From Avena insularis (lineage: Eukaryota; Streptophyta; Magnoliopsida; Poales; Poaceae): a DNA stretch of 64,000 bases. The notes beneath the pieces are model-generated. The model saw nothing but the letters and a program-made list of their open reading frames with translations. It did not search any database and was not told the DNA's origin. Shown one piece after another: positions 25,073-36,380 of the stretch. A program made the translations under genes and the position numbers. Where the stretch lies: assembly GCA_023614405.1 (NCBI GenBank), contig CM042688.1:441430028-441494027 (forward strand), read 5' to 3'. How positions within the stretch are numbered: the stretch's first letter is position 1; every line of letters begins with the position of its first letter.

Positions 25073-25766
25073 CCCCGCGCACACCTGCTAGTTGATCTCT
25101 CCCTCGTCCAGAGTGTGGCCCTCAGCACATGTGCCATGGTTAGGGTTACGACCGGGATCCCGCGAAAGTTCTGTCTCTATTTCATTTTGAGGTTTCTACA
25201 GGAGTACTTCAAAATGAACTATAAGCGGAACTTCTGCGGGATGCCGCTTTCAACTCTAACATTGGTACGACGGCTATGTGTCTGTCTATCGTGTGTTCAT
25301 CAGCTACGTTGTGTTGGTGTGCATATGAAGGAACCACTTTGGGCGTTGCGTTGGGGCAGCGGAAAAAAGTAGTCGCGGATCAAACTTTTCGGGTTTCGAT
25401 TTTTTCACTTGCTTCGTCCCAAACATCGCATGGAAGGTTATTACAAAGATCAATATTCACAACACTAGAGAAGGGATATTGTACTTGGTATGTATATATA
25501 AATATATACACGTAGGCAGCCCGAGAGATGGCATCCCAAGAGGGCTGCAGTGAAGGTTATACAAACTACTGTATAAGAGATTATGGGGTTAGAGAAGGCA
25601 ACCCGAGAGGGCTGTAGCGAAGAGGTGTTGAAAGCGGTTCGATGTCAGCGCAAAGTTATGAAAAAAAAGATAGAAACAGACCCGTCGTAGTACCATGGCA
25701 CACGTGCGCGGCGCCACACTGTGGACGAGGGAGATATCAGCTAGAGGATGGGTGTGATGCAGCAAA
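25073..25766. repeat. Inverted-repeat segment with arms of about 70 bp
   Basis: The left arm near 25073-25140 (GTTGATCTCTCCCTCGTCC ... CACATGTGCCATGG) is the reverse complement of the right arm near 25690-25766 (CCATGGCACACGTGCGCGG ... GGACGAGGGAGATATCAGC). Single arm-like copies recur at about 28590, 44790, 46760 and 47610. The 85-codon frame at 25115-25372 is not recognised as a gene. Confidence 0.6.
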
Positions 25767-25869
25767 AGAGAGAGTAGTATACAATTTATTTTCCTTGCAT
25801 AAAGGAGGAGTAGCACACTGTAAGGCTGCAGGAGTGAGCACCACACTGATTTTCTTTGTTAAGCAAGTA

Positions 25870-27940
25870 CAAGTGGACCTCATAAAAACATGAAAATTGC
25901 ATCCAAGTCCATGCATTTAGCACAAGGACCCTGAAACTTAGCAAAGAAGTGTGTGTTTTGAGGTTTGCGCATACTAGCGTTCATTGTGCTAAAGTATTAC
26001 AAATGGCTGATCTAAAGGTAGGTCTAATAGGAGTGAGGTGCTTGAGAGTTAACACGGTCGATGGAAGTACAAGTTACATCAAGGACCTCATTAAAATGAT
26101 AATTATTGCATCCAAGTCCATGCATTTATTAGCACAAAGACCCTGAAACAGAGAGCAATGAAGTGTGTGTTTTGAGGTTTGCGCATATACTAACATTCAT
26201 CGTGCCAAAAACTATCAGTAGAATCTTTCTAGATGCTAAGAATGGAAAAGAAGATCCAGCGGTTGGCAATGTTTGGATTTGCTACTCTTGATCCAACAGT
26301 CAATGTTCAAAGTTAATTCATACACTATGAAGTGGTTTATTGTATTGTAAGAGATAAGACACGATAAAGAGAAGATAAGAAGTGCTGCAAATGGCCTATC
26401 AAATGGTAGGTCTCGTAGGAGAGAGGTGCTTGAGAGTTAACACGGTCGGTGGAAGTACAAGTTACATTAAGGACCTCATAAAAATGAAAATTGCGTCCAA
26501 GTCCACGCATTTATTGGAACAAGGACCTTGAAAACTGAGCAATGGAGTTTGTGTTTTGAGGTTTGTGCATACTAGAATTCATCGTGCTAAAGTACTCCCT
26601 CCGATCCTAATTAGTTGACTTATTTTTATCTAGATTCAGACATATCTAACACTAAAACAAGTCTAGATACATTCGAATCTAGAAAAATCTAAGTCAACTA
26701 ATTTGGGTGGAGGGAGTAGAATCTTTCTAGATGCTAAGAATGGAAAAGAAGATCTATCGTTTGGTAATGTTTGGATTTCCTAGACTTGATCCAACGGTCA
26801 ATGTTCAAAGTTAATCCATACACTATGCAGTGATTTATTGTATTGTAAGAGATAAGACACGATAAAGAGAAGATAAGAAGTACTGTGAATGACCTAACAA
26901 ATGGTAGGTCTCGTAGGAGAGAGGTGCTTGAGAGTTAACACGGTCAGTGGAAGTACAAGTTACATGAAGGACCTCATAAAAATGAAAATTGCATCCAAGT
27001 TCAAGCATTTATTAGCACAAGGACCCTAAAAACTGAGCAATGGAGTTTGTGTTTTTAGGTTTACACATAGTAGCGTTCATCGTGCTAAAGTAGAATCTTT
27101 CTAGATGCTAAGAATGTAAAAGAAGATCAAGAGGTTGGCAATGTTTGGATTTGCTAGTCTTGATCCAACGGTCAATGTTCAAAGTTAATCCGTACACTAT
27201 GTAGTGGTTTATTGTATTGTAAGAGATAAGACACGATAAAGAGAAGATAAGAAGTACTGTGAATGGCTATCAAATGGTAGGTATCATAGGAGAGAGGTGC
27301 TTGAGAGTTAACACGGTCGATGGAAGTACAAGTTACATCAAGGACCTCATAAAAATGAAAATTGCACCCAAGTCCATGCATTTATTGGCACAGGGACCCT
27401 GAAAACTGAGCAATGGAGTTTGAGTTTTTAGGTCTGCGCATAATAGCGTTCATCGTGCTAAGGTAGAATCTTTCTAGATGCTAAGAATGGAAAAGAAGAT
27501 CAAGAGGTTAGCAATGTTTTGATTTGCTAGTCTTGATCCAATGGTCAATGTTCGAAGTTAATCCGTACACTATGCAGTGGTTTATTGTATTGTAAGAGAT
27601 AAGGCACGATAAAGAGAACATAAGAACTGCTGCGTATGACTATCAAATGGTAGGTCTTGTAGGAGATAGGTGCTTGAGAGCTAACACGGTCGGTGGAAGT
27701 ACAAGTTACATCAAGGACCTAATAAAAATGAAAATTGCACCCAAGTCCATGCATTTATTAACAGAGTGACCCTAAAAACTGAGCAATGGAGTTTGTGTTT
27801 TTAGGTTTGTGCATGGTAGCGTTCATCGTGCTAAAGTAGAATTTTTCTAGATGCTAAGAATGGAAAAGAAGATCAAGAGGTTGGCAATGTTTTGATTTAC
27901 TACTCTTGATCCAATGGTCAATGTTCAAAGTTAATTGGTT
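25870..27940 (+). repeat. Tandem array of about 372-bp B-type modules
   Basis: AGAATCTTTCTAGATGCTAAG starts modules near 26220, 26718, 27092, 27466 and 27837. Spacing is 370-375 bp once the 121-bp Stowaway in the first interval is removed. Each unit carries CTTGATCCAACGGTCAATG, TACACTATGCAGTGG (a variant of the CACTATATAGTG palindrome), GTATTGTAAGAGATAAGAC, GAGAGTTAACACGGTCG and CATCCAAGTCCATGCATT. No coding region is present. Confidence 0.88.
26596..26716. mobile_element. Stowaway MITE, 121 bp
   Basis: The ends are CTCCCTCCGATCCTAATTAG and, reversed, CTCCCTCCACCCAAATTAG, with TA duplicated at 26594-26595 and 26717-26718. Neighbouring modules read GCTAAAGTAGAATC without interruption, giving exact empty sites. 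The arms pair over most of their length. Family-level knowledge: Stowaway elements are non-autonomous Tc1/Mariner derivatives that target TA. Confidence 0.95.
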
Positions 27941-28960
27941 AGCAAAGTATGATCTAATTTCATGAAATAGTGAGCAAAGTTTGACCTAATTTCATTAAAT
28001 AGTTAGGATGCAAAATCTTAGCAAGAATATGAACCTGTCATCAAAACTCTCGGTGGTTTCTGATATATATTAATTGACCCTCCCCCCCGATGGGTACCTC
28101 CAAGAGCTTTTTCGTAAAACTTTCAAAGCGACCTATAATTTACCTATAGATAACCTTGGTCATTCGGGTTGAAATAAACTCGATAGTGTCCATACACATG
28201 GTAGTACAATATTGTAAAGCTATTTTTCCAAAACTCATGTAATCCCATGATTACAGTTTTCATGGCACGTGGTGCACAAGACATGATAGGACATCATGAG
28301 TAAAACTTTTGTTTTTTGTTTTTCATTTATTCAATGTGATCAATGTTCAAAACTGGTTCAATATTGCCTTCCCTCCCGATGTTTGGCCGATCTTTTAGAT
28401 AACCTTCCCTCCTGATGTTTGGGAAGCAACTGAAAATTTTGAAAACCGGAAAAGTTTAAATTTTTGTGCCACCAAGGACCAAAGTGGTTTCCTTCCTATG
28501 TACTCCTCCTTGTCCCTACTCCACACCAACGCATGGCTACCAAACACACCAGAGACACAGAGGCTCCGTACCAAGGCACACGTGTGTAGCGCCACGCTGT
28601 GGACGAGGGGAGAGAGATCAGCCAGACCGGTGCGTGCAGGGAAAGGGGAGTACAGATGGATCATAGGGAAGGAGAGAGAAAACACACGATTTGTTTTGTG
28701 TGCATAGGTCTTGAAATTTACTACTAGTAGAGTGTACACTATAAGGCCGCATGAGTACCTCGTGTCAGAAACCCATCATAACTTTGCTCTGACATGGAAC
28801 CTCCTTCAACTTCTCATCGCTGCTACCCTCTTCCCCTGCCAATGTTTTATTCTCTCAGCATGTATAGCGCGTGGATAGAGGTGACCATATGTCTAAGCAA
28901 AGAAATATACTACTCCCGCTTTGTGTAAAAAAACACACCATAATAAGGCTCAGATAGTAA
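27940..28960. repeat. Duplicated non-coding segment (partner at 44.1-45.13 kb)
   Basis: The lines GGTTAGCAAAGT, CATCAAAACTCTCGGTGG, CCTCCAAGAGCTTTTTCGT, CCAAAGTGGTTTCCTTCC and GGACGAGGGGAGAG recur in the same order at 44125-45130 with a few percent divergence. Short frames on both strands near 28400-28740 are conserved in the partner, but they lack any recognised domain and shift between copies. Confidence 0.8.
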
Positions 28961-29541
28961 ATCGTATGACATATCATCACTATATAAAATTATAATTGGT
29001 AAAGCACAAAAAATTATAAATTTGATCAACATCTACTGTATAAAGTATGGGTGTATATTTGGTCCTTGTACTTTGTATCATCATGTGTAGAAGTCAAAGA
29101 TTATTAGCTACCTAACACTTGAAATTTTTGGTAACATGGTCTAGAGAAACGAGGGAGAAGATTCTAGTATGATCGAGAATTGTGTTTGGAGAGGCTTATG
29201 CATAGTGCATTCATTGTGTTCAAGACTATCAATAGAATCTTCTAGATGCTAGAATGGAAAAGAATATCCAACGGCTATAAATGCTGGGATTCGCGAGTCT
29301 TCATCCAACGGTCAACATTCAAAGTTATTCATACACTATATAATGGTTTGTAATGAAGACTATCAATAGAATCTTCAAGATGCTAGAATGGAAAAGAAGA
29401 TCCAGCGACTGAAAATGTTGGGATTCGCTAGTCTTCATCCAACAGTCAATATTCAAAGTTGTTTGTACACTATATAGTGGCAAGATCATGTAGAAGTCAA
29501 TGATTATTAGCTACTAGTAAGTTGCACGTGAGACTCAGATA
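28960..29541 (+). repeat. A-type CACTATATAGTG modules (left of the Gypsy element)
   Basis: The unit runs ATGACATATCATCACTATA, GTATGGGTGTATATTTGG, GACTATCAATAGAATCTTC, GATCCAACGG..AACATTCAAAG and ends in the palindrome. There is a variant at 29334-29345 and an exact copy at 29468-29479. The same unit occurs at 41.68-42.05, 45.15-45.53, 45.75-46.10 and 46.31-46.66 kb. Confidence 0.8.
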
Positions 29542-29546
29542 GTAGA
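29542..29546. other. Left target-site duplication GTAGA of the Gypsy element
   Basis: GTAGA occurs again at 41671-41675, directly after the 3' LTR. The single-copy version is seen in the paralogous empty site at 46297-46301. Confidence 0.95.
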
Positions 29547-30035
29547 TGACATGGGTATACCCTACAGGTACTCGAGCTTGGTATATACAACCTGAATATG
29601 GCGGAGGCCCACGGTGTCGCCAAGGCCCAAATAGAGAACTCGAGTAACCTACAGACTCTCGATTGCTTGAGGAACAAGAAGAAGCTAAAGATAGAAAGTT
29701 CAAAGGGGAAAACCCTAACCTGTAACCGACTCGACCTGCTACCGAGACCTAGCCTATCTATATAAAGGCTGGGAGGAGGCGGCGAGGAGGACACACGCAA
29801 CCCTAGTTTCCACAACCCTCGCCAGATTGCATCTGCGCACCATTGTAATCCTCGATTCCTTTGATAATTCCACGAGCAGACATGCAGGAATGGGGACCTC
29901 TATGAGGCGTGAACCTAGTTAAATCTTCGAGTCCCCTGTGTGCTTGTTTGCTAGACGATAGATGTCTCCAGCGCTCCCTCCTTCTCCAAAACCCAAGTCC
30001 ATAACAATGGGCACTGATGAGTTAAACCCTCGTCA
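29547..30035 (+). repeat. 5' LTR of the 12.1-kb Gypsy element
   Basis: It starts TGACATGGGTATACCC and ends ACCCTCGTCA. A TATA box (CTATATAAAG) lies at 29758-29767, so transcripts should start near 29790. Bases from 29614 onward match the 3' LTR at 41250-41670. The first 68 bases have no counterpart there but do match the start of the related LTR at 50461. Confidence 0.92.
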
Positions 30036-30726
30036 ATTGGCGCCGTCTGTGGGAATTGGGAGTGCTGATGTTGCGGCTTCTTCGGCCCCATCAACTGTGA
30101 TCTACAACTCCGCAACAACGGAGATTCGCCAACTGTTCGGCGCATTCGACTTCACCATCCACACACCGGCCACTCGCCCGGCTTTCGAGTCCGTGGGCGA
30201 TGGAATTAGCCTGGCGATCGGGAGCTTCCGCTTCCAAGTTGGTCAGATGGGCATGCTTCGCATGCCGGACCAGCCGACGACACCATGGATTGCTCCAGCA
30301 TCGTGCTTTCCTCCGCCGATCGACACCCTCAGTGAACTCAATGCCTCGACAACAGTTGAGAATACGGTTAGCGATAGCAGCCGCGAATCCGATCTGGGTG
30401 ATCTGGCAACTGAAGATAGAGCCTACGGCTCCGGATTTGAAAGTTGTGGGAGCAGCAGCTTCCCCAACCACTTCATGTGCGCCGTCATCAATGCGGGCGA
30501 CTCCTCCGCCAATCGCGACAACACGGGCAATGGTGGCCATGAAGCCGACCCGCCAAATGGCGGCATACCCAATGGCGGACCATCCAACGGCGGCCCTACC
30601 AACGGTGCCCCCGTCAACAACAGAGGGGCAGCCGAACCTCCCACCATGGTGAATGAGCACACCGGCGAGCGCGTCGTGATCAGGCTCAACGATCTCGAGT
30701 GGGCCCGTTGCCGAGAAGCTCTGTGA
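30007..30726 (+). pseudogene. gag: Gag N-terminal region, frame broken
   Basis: The open frame from ATG 30007 (MGTDELNPRQLAPSVG) runs across the LTR end and primer site and stops at TGA 30724. It encodes a low-complexity, Gly/Asn/Pro-rich segment near its end (repeats of PNGG around residues 180-200). No conserved domain is visible in this part. The capsid-like domain lies in a different frame from 31420. The intervening 30730-31377 has short frames on both strands and is best read as gag decayed by indels. Whether translation really starts at 30007 or further in is uncertain. Confidence 0.6.
30037..30054 (+). promoter_or_regulatory. Primer-binding site
   Basis: TTGGCGCCGTCTGTGGGA directly follows the 5' LTR after one base. 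TGGCGCC would pair with the 3' end of a tRNA ending GGCGCCA. The exact tRNA is not decided here. The related element has TTGGTGCCGTCTGTGG at the same place. Confidence 0.8.
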
Positions 30727-31377
30727 GGCAATCCCCTACCTCCAGGCACGGCGCAAGAGATGCTAATTGGCTACCATTGGATACTAAAGTAAGAATACAG
30801 ATGCCAGCTGCAAAAAATCGCGCAACTCGAAGCGCGTAAAAAGGCGGCAGATGAGTCGAGCCTTCGACAGGCCGGACTCTCCTCCCACGAAGGATCCTCC
30901 TCCAAGGGAAATGAGTACGTGGACAACAAGAGATGATCTCGAATGGCCCATATCATCGAGCAGGAACGCATAGAAGCTACAAAAGTCCTCGACTTCAGCT
31001 CTATGACAGTCGACACCCGAGGCAACGTGGTCCCAAAAACGCCGTAGGCAACAGTGACAGCGGCCACCATGTACCTGCTCAACAATCAGCCGCCAGCTGG
31101 AGATCCCCGAGCCGCCATGCATTGATCTACGATCGCAGGCTTGGGATTAGTCGAGGCCACTCTCTACAAAGAGCCAACACCGGAGCCAAAGAAGGGCAAG
31201 GCCCCAGCGAAACGCTGCTCCTCACCCTCATCCAGTGACGATAGTCACGACCTGTCTCGATGCTGCCGCTCACGGTGACGTGACCACGACTACGACGCGC
31301 GTGATGACATCATGCAGCGCAAAATCGACAAATCAAGGGCGTGACGTGCCCGGTCGACTGACTCAGAAGACGAAGAT

Positions 31378-32295
31378 GTGGATCTCTGTGGCACTAGATG
31401 CTTCAGTAGGGCCATTAGGCAAAAACAAATGCCCAAGGGGTTCAAGCTCCCATCAGAAAACCCAATGTTCGACGGTCTGCAGGACCTGAAAATCTGGCTA
31501 GAAGACCATATCTCCTCCATTAGGCTCCACGGCGGGAGTCAAAGAACAGCTATGCAATGCCTGCAACTACAGCTGCAGGGTTCCGCCCGAGCATGGCTCA
31601 ACAACCTCCCATGCGGATCCATTTGCATTTGGGAAGAGCTGGTCTACAGCTTTGTGCGCAACTTTAAGGGCACCTACAAAAGGCTCGCATCAATCGAAGA
31701 GCTGAGATGCTACCAGCAAAGATCGGGCAAGTCACTATGCTCATACATCCAGAGGTGGTCCATCATCAATAACTCCGCAGAAAACATCTCGGAGGATCGC
31801 GCGATTGACGCATTCAACGGTAGCGTACACCACATAGAGCTCAGCGAGGAGCTGGGCCGCCCGAAGCCCAAAACCATCGACCACCTGATGGAAATCGCGA
31901 ATCGATGGGCAGATGGAGAAGATTTGGTGAAGAATCGCATTCATTCCGATGATGAAGCAGAACTCGAACGCAGACGCGACCGCCGAAGCAAACGTCGCAT
32001 GCGCATCTACGATGACCGCGACGATGTCAACATGGTCGCAGCCGGCTACGCCGACATACGCGACGACAACCGCAACAACGACTACTGCAGCAGTGGATAC
32101 CGCGACTCCGGGAAAACCACGCAACTATGGCAGCGCCGCACTCACGATGAGGCACCCGCAACATCCATCGAAGACAAGTTGTCCGGGCCATGCATTGTGC
32201 ACTTCTACATCGACAAGCACGACGACAAAAAGAAGTCCAGCCACCTCCTCAAGGACTGCCGTGAGTTCCTCAAGCTTCATGAGGGCCTAGCCTAG
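31378..32295 (+). CDS. gag: Gag capsid-like region (retrotransposon gag domain)
   Basis: The 305-codon frame carries the retrotransposon gag domain from about residue 25 to 190. It shows NPMFDGLQDLKIWLEDHISS, then LQGSARAWLNNLP, WEELVYSFVRNFKGTYKR, SLCSYIQRWSIINNSAE and HLMEIANRWADGEDL, which is the classical plant Gypsy gag order. An Arg/Lys/Asp-rich stretch follows (about residues 190-225), likely RNA-binding. The tail FYIDKHDDKKKSSHLLKDCREF has the shape of the usual pre-nucleocapsid line but no complete CCHC knuckle. The upstream gag part is in another frame, so no complete Gag can be made. Confidence 0.85.
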   Translation: MDLCGTRCFSRAIRQKQMPKGFKLPSENPMFDGLQDLKIWLEDHISSIRLHGGSQRTAMQCLQLQLQGSARAWLNNLPCGSICIWEELVYSFVRNFKGTYKRLASIEELRCYQQRSGKSLCSYIQRWSIINNSAENISEDRAIDAFNGSVHHIELSEELGRPKPKTIDHLMEIANRWADGEDLVKNRIHSDDEAELERRRDRRSKRRMRIYDDRDDVNMVAAGYADIRDDNRNNDYCSSGYRDSGKTTQLWQRRTHDEAPATSIEDKLSGPCIVHFYIDKHDDKKKSSHLLKDCREFLKLHEGLA

Positions 32296-32892
32296 ATGAA
32301 TCGCGACGCTGTCAACAGGGGCTACGGAGCCACCCCAGGAGCTGTGGCACATGGATCTCCACCACCACCACCTGGACCACCCCCAAATGCAGCTGCGCCG
32401 GACCAGCACCACGGAGGCGAACCATACCCATGGGCCATGGGTACCATGATGATCCAAAAGGGACGCCCCTCGAATCAGGCGCAGAAGGCCATCACTCGCC
32501 AAGTCAACTTGGCGACAAACTCACCACCATCCACCACTGAGTACCTTAGTGGTAGCGACTCCTGCATTACCTTTGACAAGCGCGACCACTCGTGCCAGGT
32601 ACCTCGTCCAGGCCATTGTCCCCTCATCCTCGAGGCACAAATTGGAGGTTTCGACATGAGTCGTGTCTTCATGGACGGGGGAAGCGGCATCAACCTTATG
32701 TTCGCGAGTACCTTGCGAGCAATGAGGATCCCTCTGACCTGCTTAGAGGCCTCAGACAGAACATTCCACGACATCATCCCAGGCAAGGGCGTATATCCCC
32801 TTGGCAAGATTAACCTCGACGTCATCTTCGGCACACTGAAAAACTTTCGGCGTGAGCGCATCGACTTCGAAGTCGTCAACTGGCCCTCATAG
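32296..32892 (+). CDS. pol: Gypsy aspartic protease region
   Basis: The frame follows the gag frame directly and encodes 198 residues. The protease active-site line VFMDGGSGINLMF appears near residue 133; DGGS is a common plant Gypsy form of the D-S/T-G triad. It is preceded by the strand HCPLILEAQIGGFDMSR and followed by DIIPGKGVYPLGKINLDVIFG. The N-terminal third is a Pro/His-rich linker. A TAG at 32890 ends the frame after DFEVVNWPS, where the family continues with YHYILG; that continuation is present in the same frame just after the stop. The stop is therefore a decay mutation. Confidence 0.85.
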   Translation: MNRDAVNRGYGATPGAVAHGSPPPPPGPPPNAAAPDQHHGGEPYPWAMGTMMIQKGRPSNQAQKAITRQVNLATNSPPSTTEYLSGSDSCITFDKRDHSCQVPRPGHCPLILEAQIGGFDMSRVFMDGGSGINLMFASTLRAMRIPLTCLEASDRTFHDIIPGKGVYPLGKINLDVIFGTLKNFRRERIDFEVVNWPS

Positions 32893-33301
32893 TACCACTA
32901 CATCCTCGGAAGTGTCGCGTTCGCCATGTTCATGGTAGTGCCGCACTACACCTATCTGCAGATGAAAATGCCAGGCTCTAATGGCGTCATCACAATCAAT
33001 GGGAGCTTCGAGAGGTCCGACAGTTGTGACAGGGAATTCAACAGAATCTCCCAGTCCTTTGGAATGCAGGAAGAACTCGCAAGATTGAAGGAGTCGACAC
33101 ACAACAATCTGCCCCCTAAGTCGGCCAAGCTCACCTGACCCGTCCTTCGACTCATCGGTCCACACGAAGAAAGTTCAGGTCCACCAATCGGATCCCGCCA
33201 AGATGGCCCTCATCACCAAGAAGTTGAGTCCCGCATAGGAACTGGCGCTCGTCGAATTTCTCCGTGAGCACTGGGAAATCTTCGCCTGGTGTCCAGCGGA
33301 C

Positions 33302-34315
33302 ATGCCAGGAGTTCCCAGGGAATTCGCCGAGCACGCACTCAATGTCAACCCAGATGCAAGGCCAGTCAAACAAACAATTCGGCGATTGTCTGAACCAAGA
33401 GCAAAGGCAGTCAGAATGGAGATCAACAGACTCCTCGACGCCAAATTCATACGCGAGATCAAGGAAAGTACTTGGCTCGCCAACATAGTGCTAGTACCAA
33501 AAAAGGACACGGATATCCTGCGGATGTGCGTGGACTTCACCTCTCTGAAGAAGCACTGCCCAAAGGACCACTTTTCGCTACCACGAATCGACCAGATCAT
33601 CGAATCCACTGCGGGATTTGAGCGCCTCTGCTTCCTCGACGCCTACTCAGGCTACAACCAGATTCGAATGAAGGAGGAAGATTAAGAAAAAATGGTGTTT
33701 ACAACGCCTTTTGGTGTGTTATGCTACAACACAATGCCCTTCGGGATAAAGAACGCAGGAGCCACCTACCAGCGGTGCATGCAGGCCTGCCTCAAAAACC
33801 AACTTGGTCGCAACATTCAAATCTATGTCGACGAGATCGTAATCAAGACCAAAGAGGAAGCTTCAATAATCGACGACCTGCACGAAACCTTCGCCAAACT
33901 TGACCGCTATCGGATCAAGCTCAATCCAGACAAATGCACCTTTGGCGTACCATCTGGACAACTACTCGGGTATCTTATCTCCGCGAGAGGGATTGAGGAG
34001 AACCCGAAGAAAATAAAAGCCATACTGGCCATGGAGAAGCCGAAGAACATAAGAGGTGTCCAGCAGCTGGCTGGGCGAATCGCGACGCTCAGTCGATTCA
34101 TCAGTCGAATGGGCAAAAAGGCACTGCCCTTCTACCAACTCCTCCGCAAGGCTGACAAATTCGAGTGGACCAACGAGGCATAGGAAGCATTCGAAGACCT
34201 CAAGCGCCTACTGTCCACCTTGCCAGTACTAGTGACCCCACATGAAAGGGAACCACTGTTGCTGTACATCTCCGCCACCAACCAGGTGGTCAGCACAGTG
34301 CTCGTGGTGGAATGA
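33302..34315 (+). pseudogene. pol: Reverse transcriptase, broken, with YVDE in place of YVDD
   Basis: The region 33302-33685 carries the N-terminal finger (VKQTIRRLSEPRAKAVRMEI), then LVPKKDTDILRMCVDFTSL and CFLDAYSGYNQIRMKEED. A TAA at 33683 interrupts, and the same frame continues from 33692 with FTTPFGVLCYNTMPFGIKNAGATYQR. The catalytic line reads IYVDEIVIK: the second Asp of the YVDD motif is Glu. A second stop follows at 34183. The connection and first RNase H start (EAFEDLKRLLSTLPVLVTP) continue to a TGA at about 34313. The enzyme is dead by motif and by frame. Confidence 0.9.
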
Positions 34316-34428
34316 GCCAAGGAAAACAAGGTCCACGGGGTGCAGCGCCCAGTCTACTACCTCGCGAGGTACTCACGCCAACAAAGCAGCGGTACCCGAA
34401 CTACTAGAAGCTGGCGTACGGCGTCTTC

Positions 34429-35382
34429 ATGACAGCCCGACGACGGCGCCACTACTTCCAGGAACACCCAATCATGGTAGTCAACGACGCCCCGCTCGGG
34501 CATATCCTCAACAATCCTGACGCCACCGGACAAGTCGCGCTTTGGGGAATCGAACTGTCTCCACGAGACATTACATATGAAAAACGCGACGCAATCAAAT
34601 CGCAAGTCCTACGTGACTTCCTCGTGCACTGGATGGAGAACCAGCTCCCCGAAAAAACAGATATGCCCTACCTCTGGACAATGCACTTCGACGGTTCAAA
34701 GCGAAAGGATGGGGCAGGCACAGGTGTCATACTAACATCACCCTAGGGAGACAAGCTGAAATATATCCTGCGAATGCAGTTCACCGCCTCCAACAATGAA
34801 GCTGAATACGAGGCCCTATTGCATGGGATGAGGATGTCAAAAGCCTGCGGGGCCAAGAGGCTCATAATATATGCTGACTCCAAGTTGGTCTTCGAACAGA
34901 CAATGCACGAGTGTGACGCACTGAACAACAACATGATCGCCTACCACGACCTCTATGACACACTCGAAGGAGACTTCGACGGTTGCGAACTACGACACAT
35001 AGGCCGCGAAAGCAATGAAGAGGCGGACGCACTCGCCAACATAGGCTCTACCTACGCCCCCATACCACCTGGGGTATTTCTCGAGCGCATTTGCAAACGC
35101 TCCATCAAGCCAAAGGCCATAGGGAAGAAAACAAGCGCAACAACGGACTCGGGGGTTATGCCACCCAATGAGCCAATGGCACTCGACGACTTGGAGCTGG
35201 ATATAGGACTCGAAGGACCAATGAGCGTCATGATGATCGAGCCATCCTGGACTCAACCGTACATCACATACCTTCTCAGCAAGAGGCTACCGGACGATCC
35301 GACTGACGCACGGCATATCGCGCGGCGATCCAAGGCATTCGCTGTTATCAACGGCGAACTATACAAGCGTAGCATCACATGA
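34429..35382 (+). pseudogene. pol: Second RNase H-type region (Tat-type)
   Basis: The fragment 34429-34746 ends LWTMHFDGSKRKDGAGTGVILTSP with a TAG. The same frame continues in 34774-35382 with FTASNNEAEYEALLHGMRM, RLIIYADSKLVFEQ and HIGRESNEEADALANIGS. These supply the acidic residues (D in FDGS, E in NNEAEYEAL, D in YADSKL, D in ADALA) of an RNase H fold. A plant-type RNase H after the Gypsy RT/RH is a known mark of the Tat lineage. The last part is a linker toward the integrase. Confidence 0.85.
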
Positions 35383-36380
35383 GTACTCCAGTGTTGCGTC
35401 TCCATAGCCGATGGAAGAGCTGTTCTCCTCGACATCCATGAGGGGACCTGTGGGCACCATACCGGCAGTCGCGCCCTCGTCGCCAAAGCTCTACGAGCTG
35501 GATTCTACTGGCCTACGGCCATGCACGACACCAAGGACATCGTCCAAAAATGCAACGCTTGCCAGCAATTCACGGACAGGCCACACGCACCTAGTGGAGA
35601 AATCCGGCCAAATTCACCAAGTGGATAGAAGCCATGCCAGTGACTAATCAGTCAGGATACAGTGTAGTCAAGTTCTTTGAGTCTATCGTATACCGATTCG
35701 GAGTACCACACAACATCATCACGGACAATGGGACGAACTTCACATCCAAGGAGTTCCAAGAATTCTACTAGAATCTGGTAATCAACGTCAGCTATGCCTC
35801 TGTTGCACACCCACAGACCAACGGTCAGGTCGAAAAAGCTAATGGGCTCGTCTGCGGCGGCATCAAGAAGCGACTCCTCAGGCCACTCGAACAGGCCGCG
35901 GGCTGCTGGACAGACGAACTCCAATCGGTACTCTGGAGCATACGCACAACTCTAAACAGCGCCACGGGGTACACCCCGTTCTTCATGGTGCACGGGGCTG
36001 AAGCGGTCCTACCCGCCGAAGTACGATACAAAGCACCACGTGTGGTCGCTTACAGCGAGCAAGAGTCAACTCTTGCACTCAAAGACTTCGTCGACCTCCT
36101 TGACGAGGCAAGGGAAATCGCCGCGGAAAGATCAACGATCTACCAGCAGAACCTGCGCAACTACCACAGTAGAAGGCTACGCCTTAGGTCCTTCGTCGAA
36201 GGCAACCTGGTCCTGCGACTGAAACAGCAAGGGCATCTCAAGCTCGAGTCCCCCTGGGAGGGCCCATACGTCATTACAGAAGTAATCCCAGGTGGCGCCT
36301 ATCGCCTTAAAGATTTAGAGATAGGAGTCGCATACTCCAACCCTTGGTACATCGTGCAGCTGCGGTGCTTCTACCCTTAG
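35383..36380 (+). pseudogene. pol: Integrase, missing the first catalytic Asp
   Basis: The zinc-binding H-H-C-C domain is readable at about 35430-35575 (LLDIHEGTCGHH, FYWP, KCNACQQF). After PHAPSGEIRP the frame jumps straight to KFTKWIEAMPV at about 35617. The family normally has some 35 residues here, including GLDMVGPF with the first Asp of the D,D-35-E triad. The second Asp (ITDNGTNFTS) and the Glu (TNGQVEKANG) remain, though a TAG at 35769 lies between them. From 35985 to TAG 36378 the C-terminal part is open (MVHGAEAVLPAEV, WEGPYVITEVIPGGAYRL). An AATAAATAAA signal follows at 36461. Confidence 0.88.

Noticed and set aside
28395..28739. Paired frames of about 100-126 codons conserved at 28.4-28.7 and 44.55-44.93 kb
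   Set aside because: Conservation follows from segmental duplication. The frames overlap on both strands, have no domain, and differ in start and length between copies.
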